Shown: positions 16,231-24,875, numbered from the stretch's first letter. The stretch: 64,000 nucleotides of DNA from Porphyrobacter sp. ULC335 (GCF_025917005.1 NZ_CP078091.1:682001-746000); one strand, 5' to 3'. Notes: generated by a model from the letters alone, not told the origin. Numbers and translations are program-made.

Positions 16231-17497
16231 GAATATCCTGCTTCTGGGGTCTGGGGGCCGCGAACATGCGCTGGCATGGAAGCTGGCGCAATCCCCGAGC
16301 CTTACCAAACTCTACGCCGCCCCCGGAAATCCCGGCATTGCCGAGGAGGCCGAGATCGTGCCGCTCGATGCGACCGACCACGGCGCGGTGATCGCCTTTT
16401 GTGCCGAGCGCGCCATTGACCTTGTCGTGATAGGGCCGGAAGCGCCGCTGGTCGACGGTCTTTCTGACTCGCTTCGCGCTGCAGGTGTGCCGGTGTTCGG
16501 CCCGTCGCAGGCCGCAGCCCAGCTCGAAGGCTCTAAAGGCTTTACCAAAGACCTGTGCGCCCGCGCTGGCATTCCCACCGCAGGCTATGTCCGCACCAGC
16601 AGCCTTGAGGATGCCCGCGCCGCGCTCGCCCGCTTCCAGCCGCCCTATGTGCTCAAGGCCGATGGGCTGGCGGCGGGCAAGGGCGTGGTAATCGCCGAAA
16701 CCCTGCCCGAAGCCGAAGATGCACTTGCCGATATGTTCGGCGGCGGGTTCGGGACGGCCGGCGCGGAAGTGGTGATCGAGGAATTCATGGTCGGCGAGGA
16801 AGCGAGCTTCTTCGCGCTCACCGATGGCACCGCAATCCTCCCCTTCGGCTCGGCGCAGGATCACAAGCGGGTGGGCGATGGCGATGTGGGGCCGAACACC
16901 GGCGGCATGGGCGCTTATTCCCCCGCTCCGGTGCTGACGCCTGAATTGCAGGCGCGCGTCATGGCCGAGATTATCGAGCCCACCGTGCGCACCATGCGCG
17001 AGGAGGGCAATCCCTATCAGGGTGTGCTGTTCGCCGGGCTGATGCTGACGGCGCAGGGCCCCAAGCTGATCGAATACAACGCCCGTTTCGGCGATCCCGA
17101 ATGTCAGGTGCTGATGATGCGGCTTGCCTGCGATCTTGTGCCGATCTTGGATGCCTGCGCGCATGGCATAAAGCGCATCAAGCCAGTGTTCAGCGACGAA
17201 ACCGCGCTCACCGTGGTGATGGCGGCCAAGGGCTACCCCGGCACGCCCGAGAAAGGCGGCGCGATTGCGCTGGGCAACGCAGAGGCGAACGGCGCCAAGG
17301 TGTTCCATGCCGGAACCGCGCTGAAGGATGGCGCGCTGGTCGCCAGCGGGGGGCGGGTTCTGGCCGTCACCGCGACGGGCGTAAATGTCACCGAAGCCCA
17401 GGCTCGCGCCTACCAAGCGGTCGACGCGGTGAGCTTCCCGAGCGGCTTCTTCCGCCGCGATATAGGCTGGCGCGAAGTGGCGCGGGAACGCGGATGA
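16229..17497 (+). CDS. purD: Phosphoribosylamine-glycine ligase
   Basis: A 422-residue GAR synthetase, the second step of purine synthesis, joining 5-phosphoribosylamine and glycine with ATP. It begins [17 protein letters not shown]. The ATP-grasp core includes [25 protein letters not shown], and the signature [16 protein letters not shown] 16229 has GGAG six bases upstream and shares two bases with the xseA start on the opposite strand, so each gene's ribosome site lies inside the other's coding start. The stop overlaps the NADAR gene start (ATGA). Confidence 0.97.
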   Translation: MNILLLGSGGREHALAWKLAQSPSLTKLYAAPGNPGIAEEAEIVPLDATDHGAVIAFCAERAIDLVVIGPEAPLVDGLSDSLRAAGVPVFGPSQAAAQLEGSKGFTKDLCARAGIPTAGYVRTSSLEDARAALARFQPPYVLKADGLAAGKGVVIAETLPEAEDALADMFGGGFGTAGAEVVIEEFMVGEEASFFALTDGTAILPFGSAQDHKRVGDGDVGPNTGGMGAYSPAPVLTPELQARVMAEIIEPTVRTMREEGNPYQGVLFAGLMLTAQGPKLIEYNARFGDPECQVLMMRLACDLVPILDACAHGIKRIKPVFSDETALTVVMAAKGYPGTPEKGGAIALGNAEANGAKVFHAGTALKDGALVASGGRVLAVTATGVNVTEAQARAYQAVDAVSFPSGFFRRDIGWREVARERG

Positions 17498-18030
17498 TCA
17501 GGCTGGGCGATCACCCAACGATCACCGAGGCCGACCTCCCGGTCGCGAAGGATTTCGACACCTTCCACCCGTTCATCAAGGGCGTCTTCAGCCAATGGCA
17601 CCCGACGCCGTTTGCGCTTGATGGCTCTAATTTCACTTGCGTCGAACAATATATGATGGCGGCAAAGGCCATGTTGTTTGCTGACCCAGAGACCGCATCC
17701 AAAATCATGGAGAGCGATGATCCGGCGATGCACAAGCGGCTTGGAGCAATGGTGCAAGGGTTCGACGAAGCGATCTGGCATCGATGGCGCATGCAAATCG
17801 TCTACACGGCCAACCACGCAAAGTTCGTCCAGAATCCCGGAGCACTCCGGCAGCTTCGCAATACCACGCCCGGAATGCTGGTCGAAGCCAACCCGCGCGA
17901 CTGGAACTGGGGCAACGGGTTACAGATCGACGATCCGCGCAATCACGATCCGGCGTCGTGGCGGGGCACGAATTACCTCGGGCGAATACTGACGTTGATT
18001 CGCGAGAGGCTGTCGCGATCAGAAATTTGA
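17494..18030 (+). CDS. NADAR family protein (ADP-ribose N-glycosidase type)
   Basis: A 178-residue cytoplasmic protein of the NADAR family (PF08719, formerly DUF1768). Landmarks are [11 protein letters not shown], the [13 protein letters not shown] helix with the conserved Glu, [12 protein letters not shown], and a final [12 protein letters not shown]. The family hydrolyses N-glycosidic bonds, acting on riboflavin-pathway intermediates in RibA/RibD fusions and, in other members, removing ADP-ribose from guanine. Which applies here is not shown. It starts inside the purD stop, so it is coupled to purine synthesis. Its DNA is poorer in GC (98 of 180 bases in 17581-17760) than its neighbours, hinting at transfer. 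Confidence 0.85.
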   Translation: MIRLGDHPTITEADLPVAKDFDTFHPFIKGVFSQWHPTPFALDGSNFTCVEQYMMAAKAMLFADPETASKIMESDDPAMHKRLGAMVQGFDEAIWHRWRMQIVYTANHAKFVQNPGALRQLRNTTPGMLVEANPRDWNWGNGLQIDDPRNHDPASWRGTNYLGRILTLIRERLSRSEI

Positions 18031-18074
18031 CCACGATCAAGGACAGGGCGGCGGAAAGGGCGCATAGAGGCAGT

Positions 18075-18467
18075 ATGACACAGCACCCTTTTCGCGCCCT
18101 CGCCCTGATCGCCGCGCCTCTGTTGGCGCTGACCGCCTGTCAGACGCCGGGGAGCGAGAACCCGCCGCTGATGGTGGGCAAATCCACCTCGCCCTCGCCC
18201 GATACCCGCGCGCCGGCATTCGTCGAGGCGGCTTGCGGGGGGTGCCATGCGGTCGAGCCGCCGTTCCTCTCGCCCAACCCGGCATCGCCCAGCTTCGCGT
18301 CGATCGCCAACCGGCGGGGCCTGTCGGAAAAGTCGCTCGCTGACTGGCTGGCGGAGGCGCACAATTATCCCGAGGACATGGACTTCACGCTCACCCGTCC
18401 GCAGATCGACCAGATCGCGGCCTATATGGTGACGCTGCGCCAAGCCGGATACGTGCCTGACGAGTGA
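18075..18467 (+). CDS. Lipoprotein c-type cytochrome
   Basis: A 130-residue exported protein. The signal ends in an LTAC lipobox, so the mature protein is lipid-anchored in the envelope. One heme site, CGGCH, lies near residue 55, and a Met near the end of the LTRPQIDQIAAYM helix can be the sixth ligand. The HNYPEDMDFTLT segment is typical of small class I cytochromes c. It probably shuttles electrons at the inner membrane; partners are not in the window. It follows the NADAR gene by 44 bases. Confidence 0.85.
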   Translation: MTQHPFRALALIAAPLLALTACQTPGSENPPLMVGKSTSPSPDTRAPAFVEAACGGCHAVEPPFLSPNPASPSFASIANRRGLSEKSLADWLAEAHNYPEDMDFTLTRPQIDQIAAYMVTLRQAGYVPDE

Positions 18468-18586
18468 CGCGCTGCTGCGCGGAACGGTGTCACGGCAAGT
18501 GCGGTGGGGGTGCTAGCTGACGCTAGACCGCTGCCAGGCCGGCCTTGACCCCCTCCAGACCTCCCCAGATCCTTACCCCGGTGCAA

Positions 18587-18602
18587 TGTTTCACGTGAAA
18601 CA
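18587..18602. other. parS: parS centromere-like site for ParB
   Basis: TGTTTCACGTGAAACA is a perfect 16-bp palindrome identical to the widely conserved chromosomal parS consensus bound by ParB. It sits in a 155-base intergenic gap between the cytochrome c gene and the kinase gene, where it is free to nucleate a ParB complex. parA and parB are not in the window. In bacteria parS sites cluster near the replication origin, so this window probably lies in the origin-proximal part of the chromosome. Confidence 0.9.
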
Positions 18603-18622
18603 TCGCCCCAACGGGGGCAAGC

Positions 18623-19624
18623 TTACAGCTTCTCAGCCATCAGCGCCTGCATATCGGCTTCGGGACGCGGGCCGTAATGCGCGATGACTTCGGAGGCGGC
18701 GATCGCCCCGCGGCGGAGGCACTGCGCCAGCGGCTCGTCCTTGACGTAGCCCGACAGGAAGCCGGCGGCGAACTGGTCACCTGCGCCGGTGGAGTCGATC
18801 ACCTTGGCGACCGGCTCTGCGGCCACTTCGGCACGCTCGCCATGGGCAATCGCGACCGCGCCCTTTTCCGAACGCGTGGCGACCAGCACCGGCACCTTGC
18901 CCGCAACCGCGGCAAGGCCTGCTTCGAAATCGTCTTCACCCGTCAGCGTGGCGAGTTCGCTTTCGTTGACGAACAGGATGTCGATGATGCCTTCCTCGAT
19001 CATGGCCCGGAAATCATCGCCGTGACGTGCGATCACGAAGCTTTCGGAGGCGGTGAAGGCGATCTTGCGGCCTGCATCACGCGCCACTTCGATGGCGCGG
19101 CGCATGGCGCGGCGAGGCTCTTCCGGGTCCCACAGATAGCCTTCGAGATAGAGGATCGCGCCGCTGGCGATCAGCTCTTCGTCCAGCGCGGCGGCGGGCA
19201 GGAACTGCCCTGCGCCGAGGAAGGTGTTCATCGTCCGCTCGCCATCGGGGGTGACGAAGATCAGCACGCGGCCGGTGGCAGGTTCGCCGTCACGCGCCGG
19301 GGTGTCGAAATCGATGCCGGTGGCGCGCATGTCGTGGCGGAACACCTTGCCGAGCTGGTCGTCGGCGACCTGCCCGATGAAAGCGCATTGCAGGCCGAGC
19401 GTGGCAAGGCCCGCAAGAGTGTTGGCCGCCGAACCGCCGGAGATTTCGCGCGCCGGAGGCATCGCTTCATAAAGCTCGTCGGCCCGTGCCTCGTCGATCA
19501 GGGTCATCCCGCCGCGATTGAGCTCAAGCTCCTCGATAAGCTCTTCCTCGCAGGAGGCAATCACATCGACCACGGCGTTGCCGATGGCGATCACGTCGTA
19601 ACGGGGCGGGGTGTTTTCGGGCAC
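18623..19624 (-). CDS. Adenosine kinase-like PfkB family carbohydrate kinase
   Basis: A 333-residue cytoplasmic sugar or nucleoside kinase. The N-terminal NAVVDVIA opening, the GGSAANTLAGLATLG substrate loop and the DSTGAGDQFAAGF catalytic motif (general base Asp283) are present. This subgroup is usually called adenosine kinase in alphaproteobacteria, which turns adenosine and ATP into AMP and ADP; ribokinase-like activity is possible. GTG 19624 is chosen because AGGA lies eight bases upstream and homology begins a few residues later. The frame stays open further upstream but reads as non-protein-like sequence. Confidence 0.85.
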   Translation of the reverse strand: MPENTPPRYDVIAIGNAVVDVIASCEEELIEELELNRGGMTLIDEARADELYEAMPPAREISGGSAANTLAGLATLGLQCAFIGQVADDQLGKVFRHDMRATGIDFDTPARDGEPATGRVLIFVTPDGERTMNTFLGAGQFLPAAALDEELIASGAILYLEGYLWDPEEPRRAMRRAIEVARDAGRKIAFTASESFVIARHGDDFRAMIEEGIIDILFVNESELATLTGEDDFEAGLAAVAGKVPVLVATRSEKGAVAIAHGERAEVAAEPVAKVIDSTGAGDQFAAGFLSGYVKDEPLAQCLRRGAIAASEVIAHYGPRPEADMQALMAEKL

Positions 19625-19750
19625 GGAGGGTTCCTTGGTCAGCGTCTGCGCGCCGCCTAGCCGCCTTCGTCGCTCGCGCCAAGCCATCTGTGTGCGGCGC
19701 AGCATCGCCGCGTTGACTTCGCGCGCCTGCCACCGCATCGCGGACGTGCC

Positions 19751-20440
19751 ATGTCCGCCGTTCCCGCCGCCATCATGAAAGCCTTGGGCCAGTTGGGCGA
19801 CCGTGCGGTTGCCGCAGTGCTGGTCAAAAGCATCGCGTTGACGCTGGTGGTGTTCGCAGGGCTGGGCGTGGGGCTCTATTTCGCGCTGGTCGAGGTCAGC
19901 GCGCGGTTTGCCGTCGACGCCGCCTGGGCGGGGGTCGCGGCGGTGCTGCTGGTGCCGCTGGCGATGTGGTTCCTGTTCCGCGTGGTGGCGCTGGCGGTGC
20001 TACAGTTCTTCGCCGACGAGATCGTCGCTGCGGTCGAGGCGCGGCACTATCCCGCGCTGGCGGACTGCGCACAGCCGCTGCCGCTGCACCGCGAAGTAGC
20101 GGTGGCGACGAGGGGCCTGATGCGGGTGCTCGGCTACAACTTGCTGGCGCTGCCGTTGGCGGGAGTTCTGGTTTTCACCGGGATCGGCCCGGCGGTGGTG
20201 TTCCTCGGCGTGAACGCGGTGCTGCTGGGGCGTGAGTTCACCGACATGGCATGGCTGCGCCATTGTGCGGGGGACGAGCGCGGCAATCCCGTGCCCCGGG
20301 CCGAGCGGGCGCTGCTCGGCGCAGCGGTGGCGGGGATGATGCTGGTGCCCTTCGTCAACTTGCTCGCCCCGGTGATCGGCGCGGCGGCCGGGGCGCATCT
20401 GGTGCTGCGGCGGATCGCGGCGGGAGAGGCTGAGGCATGA
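19751..20440 (+). CDS. EI24 domain membrane protein (CysZ-like)
   Basis: A 229-residue membrane protein with hydrophobic segments near 25-48, 58-90, 120-155 and 185-220, and the EI24 (PF07264) features FFADEIVAAVE, GYNLLALPL and GREFTDMA. CysZ in this family imports sulfate; distant members have unknown cargo. ATG 19751 lies 126 bases from the divergent kinase start. The stop overlaps the next lipoprotein gene by four bases (ATGA), so the two are cotranslated. Confidence 0.82.
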   Translation: MSAVPAAIMKALGQLGDRAVAAVLVKSIALTLVVFAGLGVGLYFALVEVSARFAVDAAWAGVAAVLLVPLAMWFLFRVVALAVLQFFADEIVAAVEARHYPALADCAQPLPLHREVAVATRGLMRVLGYNLLALPLAGVLVFTGIGPAVVFLGVNAVLLGREFTDMAWLRHCAGDERGNPVPRAERALLGAAVAGMMLVPFVNLLAPVIGAAAGAHLVLRRIAAGEAEA

Positions 20441-20838
20441 TCCGCAGCCTTGCTCTGGTCGCCGGAATGGCAGTTGCGCTCGCCGGCTGTGCTGGCGGGG
20501 CCGCCCCCGCGCCCGTGCGTCCGGTTACCAGCGCTGCCGCACCGCGCAGCAGCAGCGTCGTGCGGCCACAGGTCATGTCCCCGGCCGGGCTCGACGGCGT
20601 GATCGGCTCGCCCGCCGCTGCGATCACCCGGCGGTTCGGCACCCCGCGCATCGACCTGGCCGAGGGTGACGCGCGCAAGCTGCAATTCGCTGGGGAAAGC
20701 TGCGTGCTCGATATCTACCTTTACCCCGTCTCCGCCGCAGCGGCCGAGCCGACCGCCACGCACGTCGTGGCCCGCTTGCGACAGGGCGGCGCGGCGACCG
20801 ATCCGGGCACCTGCCTGCGCGAGGTCGAGCGGCGGTAA
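20437..20838 (+). CDS. Hypothetical lipoprotein
   Basis: A 133-residue protein with a clear lipoprotein signal (LAGC lipobox near residue 18), a low-complexity Ala/Pro/Ser linker, and a small domain from about 48 to 133. That domain begins LDGVIGSPAAAITRRFGTPR and contains a Cys pair (ESCVLDIYLYPV, GTCLREVE) that may form a disulfide. The pattern resembles small envelope lipoproteins with a SmpA/BamE-like beginning (threshold helix then a strand), but I cannot assign it. It is coupled to the EI24 gene. Confidence 0.75.
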   Translation: MIRSLALVAGMAVALAGCAGGAAPAPVRPVTSAAAPRSSSVVRPQVMSPAGLDGVIGSPAAAITRRFGTPRIDLAEGDARKLQFAGESCVLDIYLYPVSAAAAEPTATHVVARLRQGGAATDPGTCLREVERR

Positions 20839-20898
20839 CCTGGCCTTAAGCCTGTTCGTGCCATATCCCCCCGCCAGACCTCAGGGGAATGATCTCGC

Positions 20899-21852
20899 AT
20901 GACCACGCAATTCTTCGACATCGCGCAGCGCGCTGCGGCAGATGGGCACATTACCGCTGACGAACTGCTGGCGCTCCGCCGCGAAGGATGGGGCGACGGG
21001 ATCATCACCCGCGCCGAGGCCGAAGCGCTGTTCGCGATCAATAATGCACTCAGGGAGCGTAGCCCCGAATGGTGCGACTTCTTCGTCGAGGCGATCGGCG
21101 AGTTCGTTCTCAACGGCACCCCGCCGCGCCTGCAATGCTCGCTCGAGGAAGCCGAATGGCTGATCGGCCAGATCGACCATGACGGCGTGGTTGAGAGCAT
21201 GGTCGAGCTTGAGGCGATGGTACGCATCCTCGACCGTGCCGAGAATACGCCTGAGCGGCTCAAGGATTACGTGCTGGGCGTGGTCGAACGCGAGGTGCTG
21301 ACCGGCAATGGCCCGACGCGTTGCGGCGGCCAGCTCAGTGCGACACATATCAGTGCCGCTGAATGCCGCATCATCCGCCGCGTGATCTTCGCCAGCGGTG
21401 GCCACGGTCCCGCCGCCGTCACGCGCCACGATGCCGAGATGTTGTTCCGCCTCAAGGACGCGACCCTCGCTGAGGAAAATGCCGCCGAATGGGACGATCT
21501 GTTCATCGACGGGGTGGCAAACTTCCTCAAGGGCTTCGCCCTGCCCAACGCGCAGGTCAGCCACGAGCGCAAGCTTGAGCTGGAGGCCTTCATTGCCGAC
21601 AATCAGGCCAATGTCGGCCGCTTCATGGGACGCGTCGCCCGCGAGATGCCGCATGTTTTGAACCACTTCGGCAAGGCGTTCGGCAAGAAGGCCCCGCCGG
21701 GCCCGGATTACGAAGCGATTGCTGCCGAAGGCGAAAAGGTCACCACTTACGAGAGCGAATGGCTCGAGAATATGATCAATGCCGACGGCGAGGTCGACGA
21801 GCTGGAAAGCCGTTTGATCGCACGGATTGCGGCGGAGGCTTCAGCGCCTTAG
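20899..21852 (+). CDS. Unrecognised protein with an internal repeat, TerB-like helices
   Basis: A 317-residue soluble, mostly helical protein. Two halves repeat: ITADELLALRREG... with EALFAINNAL and PEWCDFFVEAIGEFVLNG in the first, ISAAECRIIRRVI... with EMLFRLKDAT and AEWDDLFIDGVANFLKG in the second, about 140 residues apart. The end (INADGEVDELESRLIARI) looks like one more partial unit and resembles TerB-type tellurite-resistance helices with their acidic DGE loops. No signal peptide. Its last four bases overlap the convergent SRPBCC gene. Function unknown; metal binding is a guess from the acidic loops. Confidence 0.75.
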   Translation: MTTQFFDIAQRAAADGHITADELLALRREGWGDGIITRAEAEALFAINNALRERSPEWCDFFVEAIGEFVLNGTPPRLQCSLEEAEWLIGQIDHDGVVESMVELEAMVRILDRAENTPERLKDYVLGVVEREVLTGNGPTRCGGQLSATHISAAECRIIRRVIFASGGHGPAAVTRHDAEMLFRLKDATLAEENAAEWDDLFIDGVANFLKGFALPNAQVSHERKLELEAFIADNQANVGRFMGRVAREMPHVLNHFGKAFGKKAPPGPDYEAIAAEGEKVTTYESEWLENMINADGEVDELESRLIARIAAEASAP

Positions 21853-22322
21853 CGCTTAAGGGCTGAAAATCCGGACCGCGCCAGCGCCCGCCAGCGGCGC
21901 TGCCGGTGACCGTAGAACGCTCGCGCAAAGGCGACAATCAGCGGGGTGAGCAGCCCGGCCTCGATTGCCACCTTGTCGGTGTAATGCGTTGTACCGCCTT
22001 CGCCCGGAACAATTGCAATACAATGATCCCAGCGCCGGATCAGTGGGCCGTAACCATTGTCGCGGATGAAGCGTGTCTCACCATCTTGGGCAGGGTGACT
22101 GATGACAACGGCCTGCCATCCGATCGGCACAATCCCGAATAGCCACATCCACGCCCGGTATTCGCCCGGCATCCAGATCTCGGGGAACGGCCTGCCGCCT
22201 TGCGGGGTAAAGCGGATGAGCGGTGCCGCGACATGCATCAGCAGCGCCGAAGTCTGAACCTGCTCCCAGGCTTCGTCAGGGGTGCAAGCTAGCGTGGTCG
22301 AGAGCGTCACAACCGTCGCCAT
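21849..22322 (-). CDS. SRPBCC family protein
   Basis: A 157-residue protein with the START/polyketide-cyclase-like fold (SRPBCC). It opens with a beta strand (VVTLSTTLACTPDEAWEQV) typical of the family, then alternating strands around RFIRDNGYGPLIRRWDHCIAI, and a long C-terminal helix (IVAFARAFYGHRQRRWRAL). Such proteins bind hydrophobic ligands in a central pocket; the ligand here is unknown. It starts three bases after the sufA-like stop and so is the last gene of the suf transcript. Its 3' end overlaps the convergent repeat protein. Confidence 0.75.
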   Translation of the reverse strand: MATVVTLSTTLACTPDEAWEQVQTSALLMHVAAPLIRFTPQGGRPFPEIWMPGEYRAWMWLFGIVPIGWQAVVISHPAQDGETRFIRDNGYGPLIRRWDHCIAIVPGEGGTTHYTDKVAIEAGLLTPLIVAFARAFYGHRQRRWRALARSGFSALKR

Positions 22323-22325
22323 GTC

Positions 22326-22691
22326 TCACACCATGAAACTCTCGCCGCAGCCACAGGCGCCCTTGGCGTTGGGGTTCTCGAACACGAAGCCGGCGGTGAA
22401 ATCGTCCTCGCGCCAGTCCATGACGCTGCCGATCAGATAGAGCACGCTTGCCCCATCGATGTAGAACACGCCGCCCGGCGTCACGATCTTCTCGTCGAAC
22501 TTCGCCTCGGCGGTGACGTAATCGACCGAATAGGCGAGGCCCGAACAGCCGCGGCGCGGGGTCGAGAGCTTGACGCCGATTGCGTCAGCAGGAGCCTTGC
22601 CCATCAGCTCGGCAATCCGCGCCTCGGCGCCGGGCGTAAGGATCACCGCGGCCTTGGGTGCGGGGCGAGTGGTTGTGGTCGTGTCGGTCAT
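22326..22691 (-). CDS. sufA: A-type Fe-S carrier (SufA/IscA family)
   Basis: A 121-residue iron-sulfur carrier protein. After a Thr-rich leader comes the HesB/IscA fold with the three conserved cysteines, one in RRGCSGLAY and two in GACGCGESF near the C-terminus. It takes clusters from the SufBCD scaffold and delivers them to apoproteins. ATG 22691 overlaps the stop of the GNAT gene. I call it sufA from its place in the suf operon; it could equally be named erpA or iscA. Confidence 0.9.
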   Translation of the reverse strand: MTDTTTTTRPAPKAAVILTPGAEARIAELMGKAPADAIGVKLSTPRRGCSGLAYSVDYVTAEAKFDEKIVTPGGVFYIDGASVLYLIGSVMDWREDDFTAGFVFENPNAKGACGCGESFMV

Positions 22692-23182
22692 GTCAGCCTC
22701 TTCTGCCAGAACAGCGCGTGGCCGGTGGCGGGATCGAGTTGGTAATCGCCATAGCCGCAGGCTTCGTAGAGATGCCGCGCCGGATTGCCGCTCAGCACTT
22801 CCAATGTGACCTTGCAGGCGCCGCGCTTCAAGGCCTCGGCCTCGACTGCTGCAAGAAGCGCCCTGCCGATTCCCGCACCGCGATGGCTTTGGAGAACAGC
22901 GAGATCGTGGATATTGACGAGCGGCGCTGCAGCGAAGGTGGAATAGCCGACGAAGCAATTTGCAAGGCCGACGGCTTCGTCATCGAGCCGCGCCAGCAGC
23001 GAAAAGGCGTGCGGATTCGCCGCCAGATCGCCGGTCAGCCGCGCTTTCACAGCATCCGAAAGCGGCGTGCCGCCCCCCATCGGATCGCGTGCATAGCCAT
23101 CGAGCAGCGCTACCACGTCCGCCGCATCGCGAGCGTCGGCGCAGTCGGCGAGGCCGATGGCGAGGGTGGCCGTGTCGTTCAC
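22688..23182 (-). CDS. GNAT family N-acetyltransferase
   Basis: A 164-residue acetyltransferase. The acetyl-CoA loop reads SHRGAGIGRALLAAVE, preceded by the INIHDLAV-type beta strand (NIHDLAVL) and followed by VLSGNPARHLYEACGYGDY, all typical GNAT elements. The substrate, amino acid, peptide or drug, is unknown. It is embedded in the suf operon with four-base overlaps on both sides, so it is made together with Fe-S assembly proteins, although no direct link to clusters is known. Confidence 0.88.
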   Translation of the reverse strand: MNDTATLAIGLADCADARDAADVVALLDGYARDPMGGGTPLSDAVKARLTGDLAANPHAFSLLARLDDEAVGLANCFVGYSTFAAAPLVNIHDLAVLQSHRGAGIGRALLAAVEAEALKRGACKVTLEVLSGNPARHLYEACGYGDYQLDPATGHALFWQKRLT

Positions 23183-23646
23183 AGCATCCCCAGTTCGAGC
23201 CGCGCCTCGTCGCTCATCTTGTGCGGGCCCCAGGGCGGATCCCAGATGAGGTTCACCTCGGCATCGCGAATCCCCGGCACGCTGGCAACGCGCAGCTCGA
23301 CCTCGCCCGGCATGGACTCGGCGACCGGGCAGTGCGGCGTGGTCAGCGTCATGGTGACGGTGGCGTCGCGGTTGTCGTCCACCTCCACACCGTAGATCAG
23401 GCCGAGGTCGTAGATGTTGACCGGGATCTCGGGATCGAAAATCTCGCGCAACGCTGCAATGACGTCGGCCTGCAGGTCGCTGCCTTCTCCGCCGACGCTA
23501 TCGGCGCCGGGCTTGGCGGCGAGGAAGCCGTCGAGATAGTCGCGGGTGCGGGGCGTGTCGTTATCGACAGCGTCCTCGACACGCGCACGCGGCGGCTTGC
23601 TCGTGGTTGCATCCGGGTGGTCGGTTGAGCTGTCCATCGCTCTCAT
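23179..23646 (-). CDS. sufT: SUF system assembly protein SufT, MIP18/DUF59 family
   Basis: A 155-residue protein. The N-terminal third is polar and probably flexible. From about residue 55 comes the MIP18/DUF59 domain with EIFDPEIPVNIYDLGLIYG, TLTTPHCPVAESM with its conserved Cys, and NLIWDPPWGPHKMSDEARLELG. SufT-type proteins help mature Fe-S proteins. ATG 23646 overlaps the sufS stop (ATGA) and is preferred over the ATG three codons later. Confidence 0.92.
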   Translation of the reverse strand: MRAMDSSTDHPDATTSKPPRARVEDAVDNDTPRTRDYLDGFLAAKPGADSVGGEGSDLQADVIAALREIFDPEIPVNIYDLGLIYGVEVDDNRDATVTMTLTTPHCPVAESMPGEVELRVASVPGIRDAEVNLIWDPPWGPHKMSDEARLELGML

Positions 23647-24875
23647 CCTCTTCCAAAAATCTTGCGGGTGCGGGCGATCCCGGCGAGCAGCGCGTCAACA
23701 TCGGCCTCTGTCGAATAGAGCCCGAAGCTGGCGCGCGCGGTGGCGGGGACGCCGAGGTAATCCATCAGGGGCTGGGCGCAGTGGTGCCCGGCGCGGATCG
23801 CGACGTTCGCTTCATCTAGGATCGTGCCGAGATCGTGCGGGTGAATGTCGTCCATCGCGAAGCTGACGATGCCCGCGCTATCGGCAGGGCCGAACAAGGT
23901 GACGTCGTTCATCGCGCCAAGCTCTCGGCGCAGACGGGCGACCAGCGCCTGTTCGTGCGCGTGAATGCGATCAGGGCCGATGGCAGCCACGTAGTCGACG
24001 GCCGCGCCAAAGGCGATGGCTTCGGTGATCGCGGGCGTCCCGGCCTCGAACCGCTGCGGGCCGGAGGCATAGGTGGTGCGTTCGAAGGTCACGCGGTCGA
24101 TCATCGCCCCGCCGCCCTGATAAGGAGGCATATCGGCGAGGAGTTCCTTGCGCGCCCACAGCGCACCGATCCCGGTCGGGCCGTAGAGCTTGTGCGCGGA
24201 GAAGACGTAGAAATCGCAAGCCAAGGCCGTGACGTCCACGCCCATGTGCGGCGCGCTCTGGCACCCGTCGAGCAGAAGTTTCGCGCCGACCTTGTGCGCC
24301 ATCGCGGCGGCGCGCGGGGCATCGAGCAGGCTTCCGACCACGTTGGAGACATGGCCCAAGGCGACCAGCTTGTGCCGCTCGGTCAGCATCGCCTCGGCGG
24401 CGTCGAGATCGATCTGGTGGTCTGACGTCAGCGGGCAGACGTCGATCACCGCGCCGGTCTCCTGCGCCACCATCTGCCACGGCACGATGTTGGAGTGATG
24501 CTCGAGCTGCGAGAGCAGGATGCGGTCGCCAGCCTTGAGGTTTGTGCGGCCCCAGGTCTGCGCCACAAGGTTGATCGCCTCGGTCGCGCCGCGGGTGAAG
24601 ATAAGCTCGTCCTCGTGCCCGCCGATGAAATGCGCGACGGTGCGCCGTGCCGCCTCGTAGGCGAGCGTCATCTCGGCCGAGCGGGCATAGACGCCGCGGT
24701 GGACAGTCGCGTAATCCTCGCCCATCGCAAGGGCCATGGCGTCAATCACCGCACGCGGCTTCTGCGCGGTGGCGGCGGTGTCGAGGTAGTGCCAGGCCTT
24801 GCCGTCATGGGTTACCATGCCGGGGAAATCGGCCCGCAGGTCGGTGAGCGTGGCGAAGGTGGCGGGGGCGTTCAC
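23643..24875 (-). CDS. sufS: Cysteine desulfurase SufS
   Basis: A 410-residue PLP enzyme that removes sulfur from cysteine as a persulfide for Fe-S cluster building. The PLP lysine is in SAHKLYGPTGIGAL, and the catalytic cysteine is in IRAGHHCAQPLM, a group II loop as in SufS. The N-terminal YLDTAATAQKP and RGATEAINLVAQ segments are typical. It overlaps sufD upstream and sufT downstream by four bases each. A sufE-type sulfur acceptor is not in the window. Confidence 0.96.
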   Translation of the reverse strand: MNAPATFATLTDLRADFPGMVTHDGKAWHYLDTAATAQKPRAVIDAMALAMGEDYATVHRGVYARSAEMTLAYEAARRTVAHFIGGHEDELIFTRGATEAINLVAQTWGRTNLKAGDRILLSQLEHHSNIVPWQMVAQETGAVIDVCPLTSDHQIDLDAAEAMLTERHKLVALGHVSNVVGSLLDAPRAAAMAHKVGAKLLLDGCQSAPHMGVDVTALACDFYVFSAHKLYGPTGIGALWARKELLADMPPYQGGGAMIDRVTFERTTYASGPQRFEAGTPAITEAIAFGAAVDYVAAIGPDRIHAHEQALVARLRRELGAMNDVTLFGPADSAGIVSFAMDDIHPHDLGTILDEANVAIRAGHHCAQPLMDYLGVPATARASFGLYSTEADVDALLAGIARTRKIFGRG

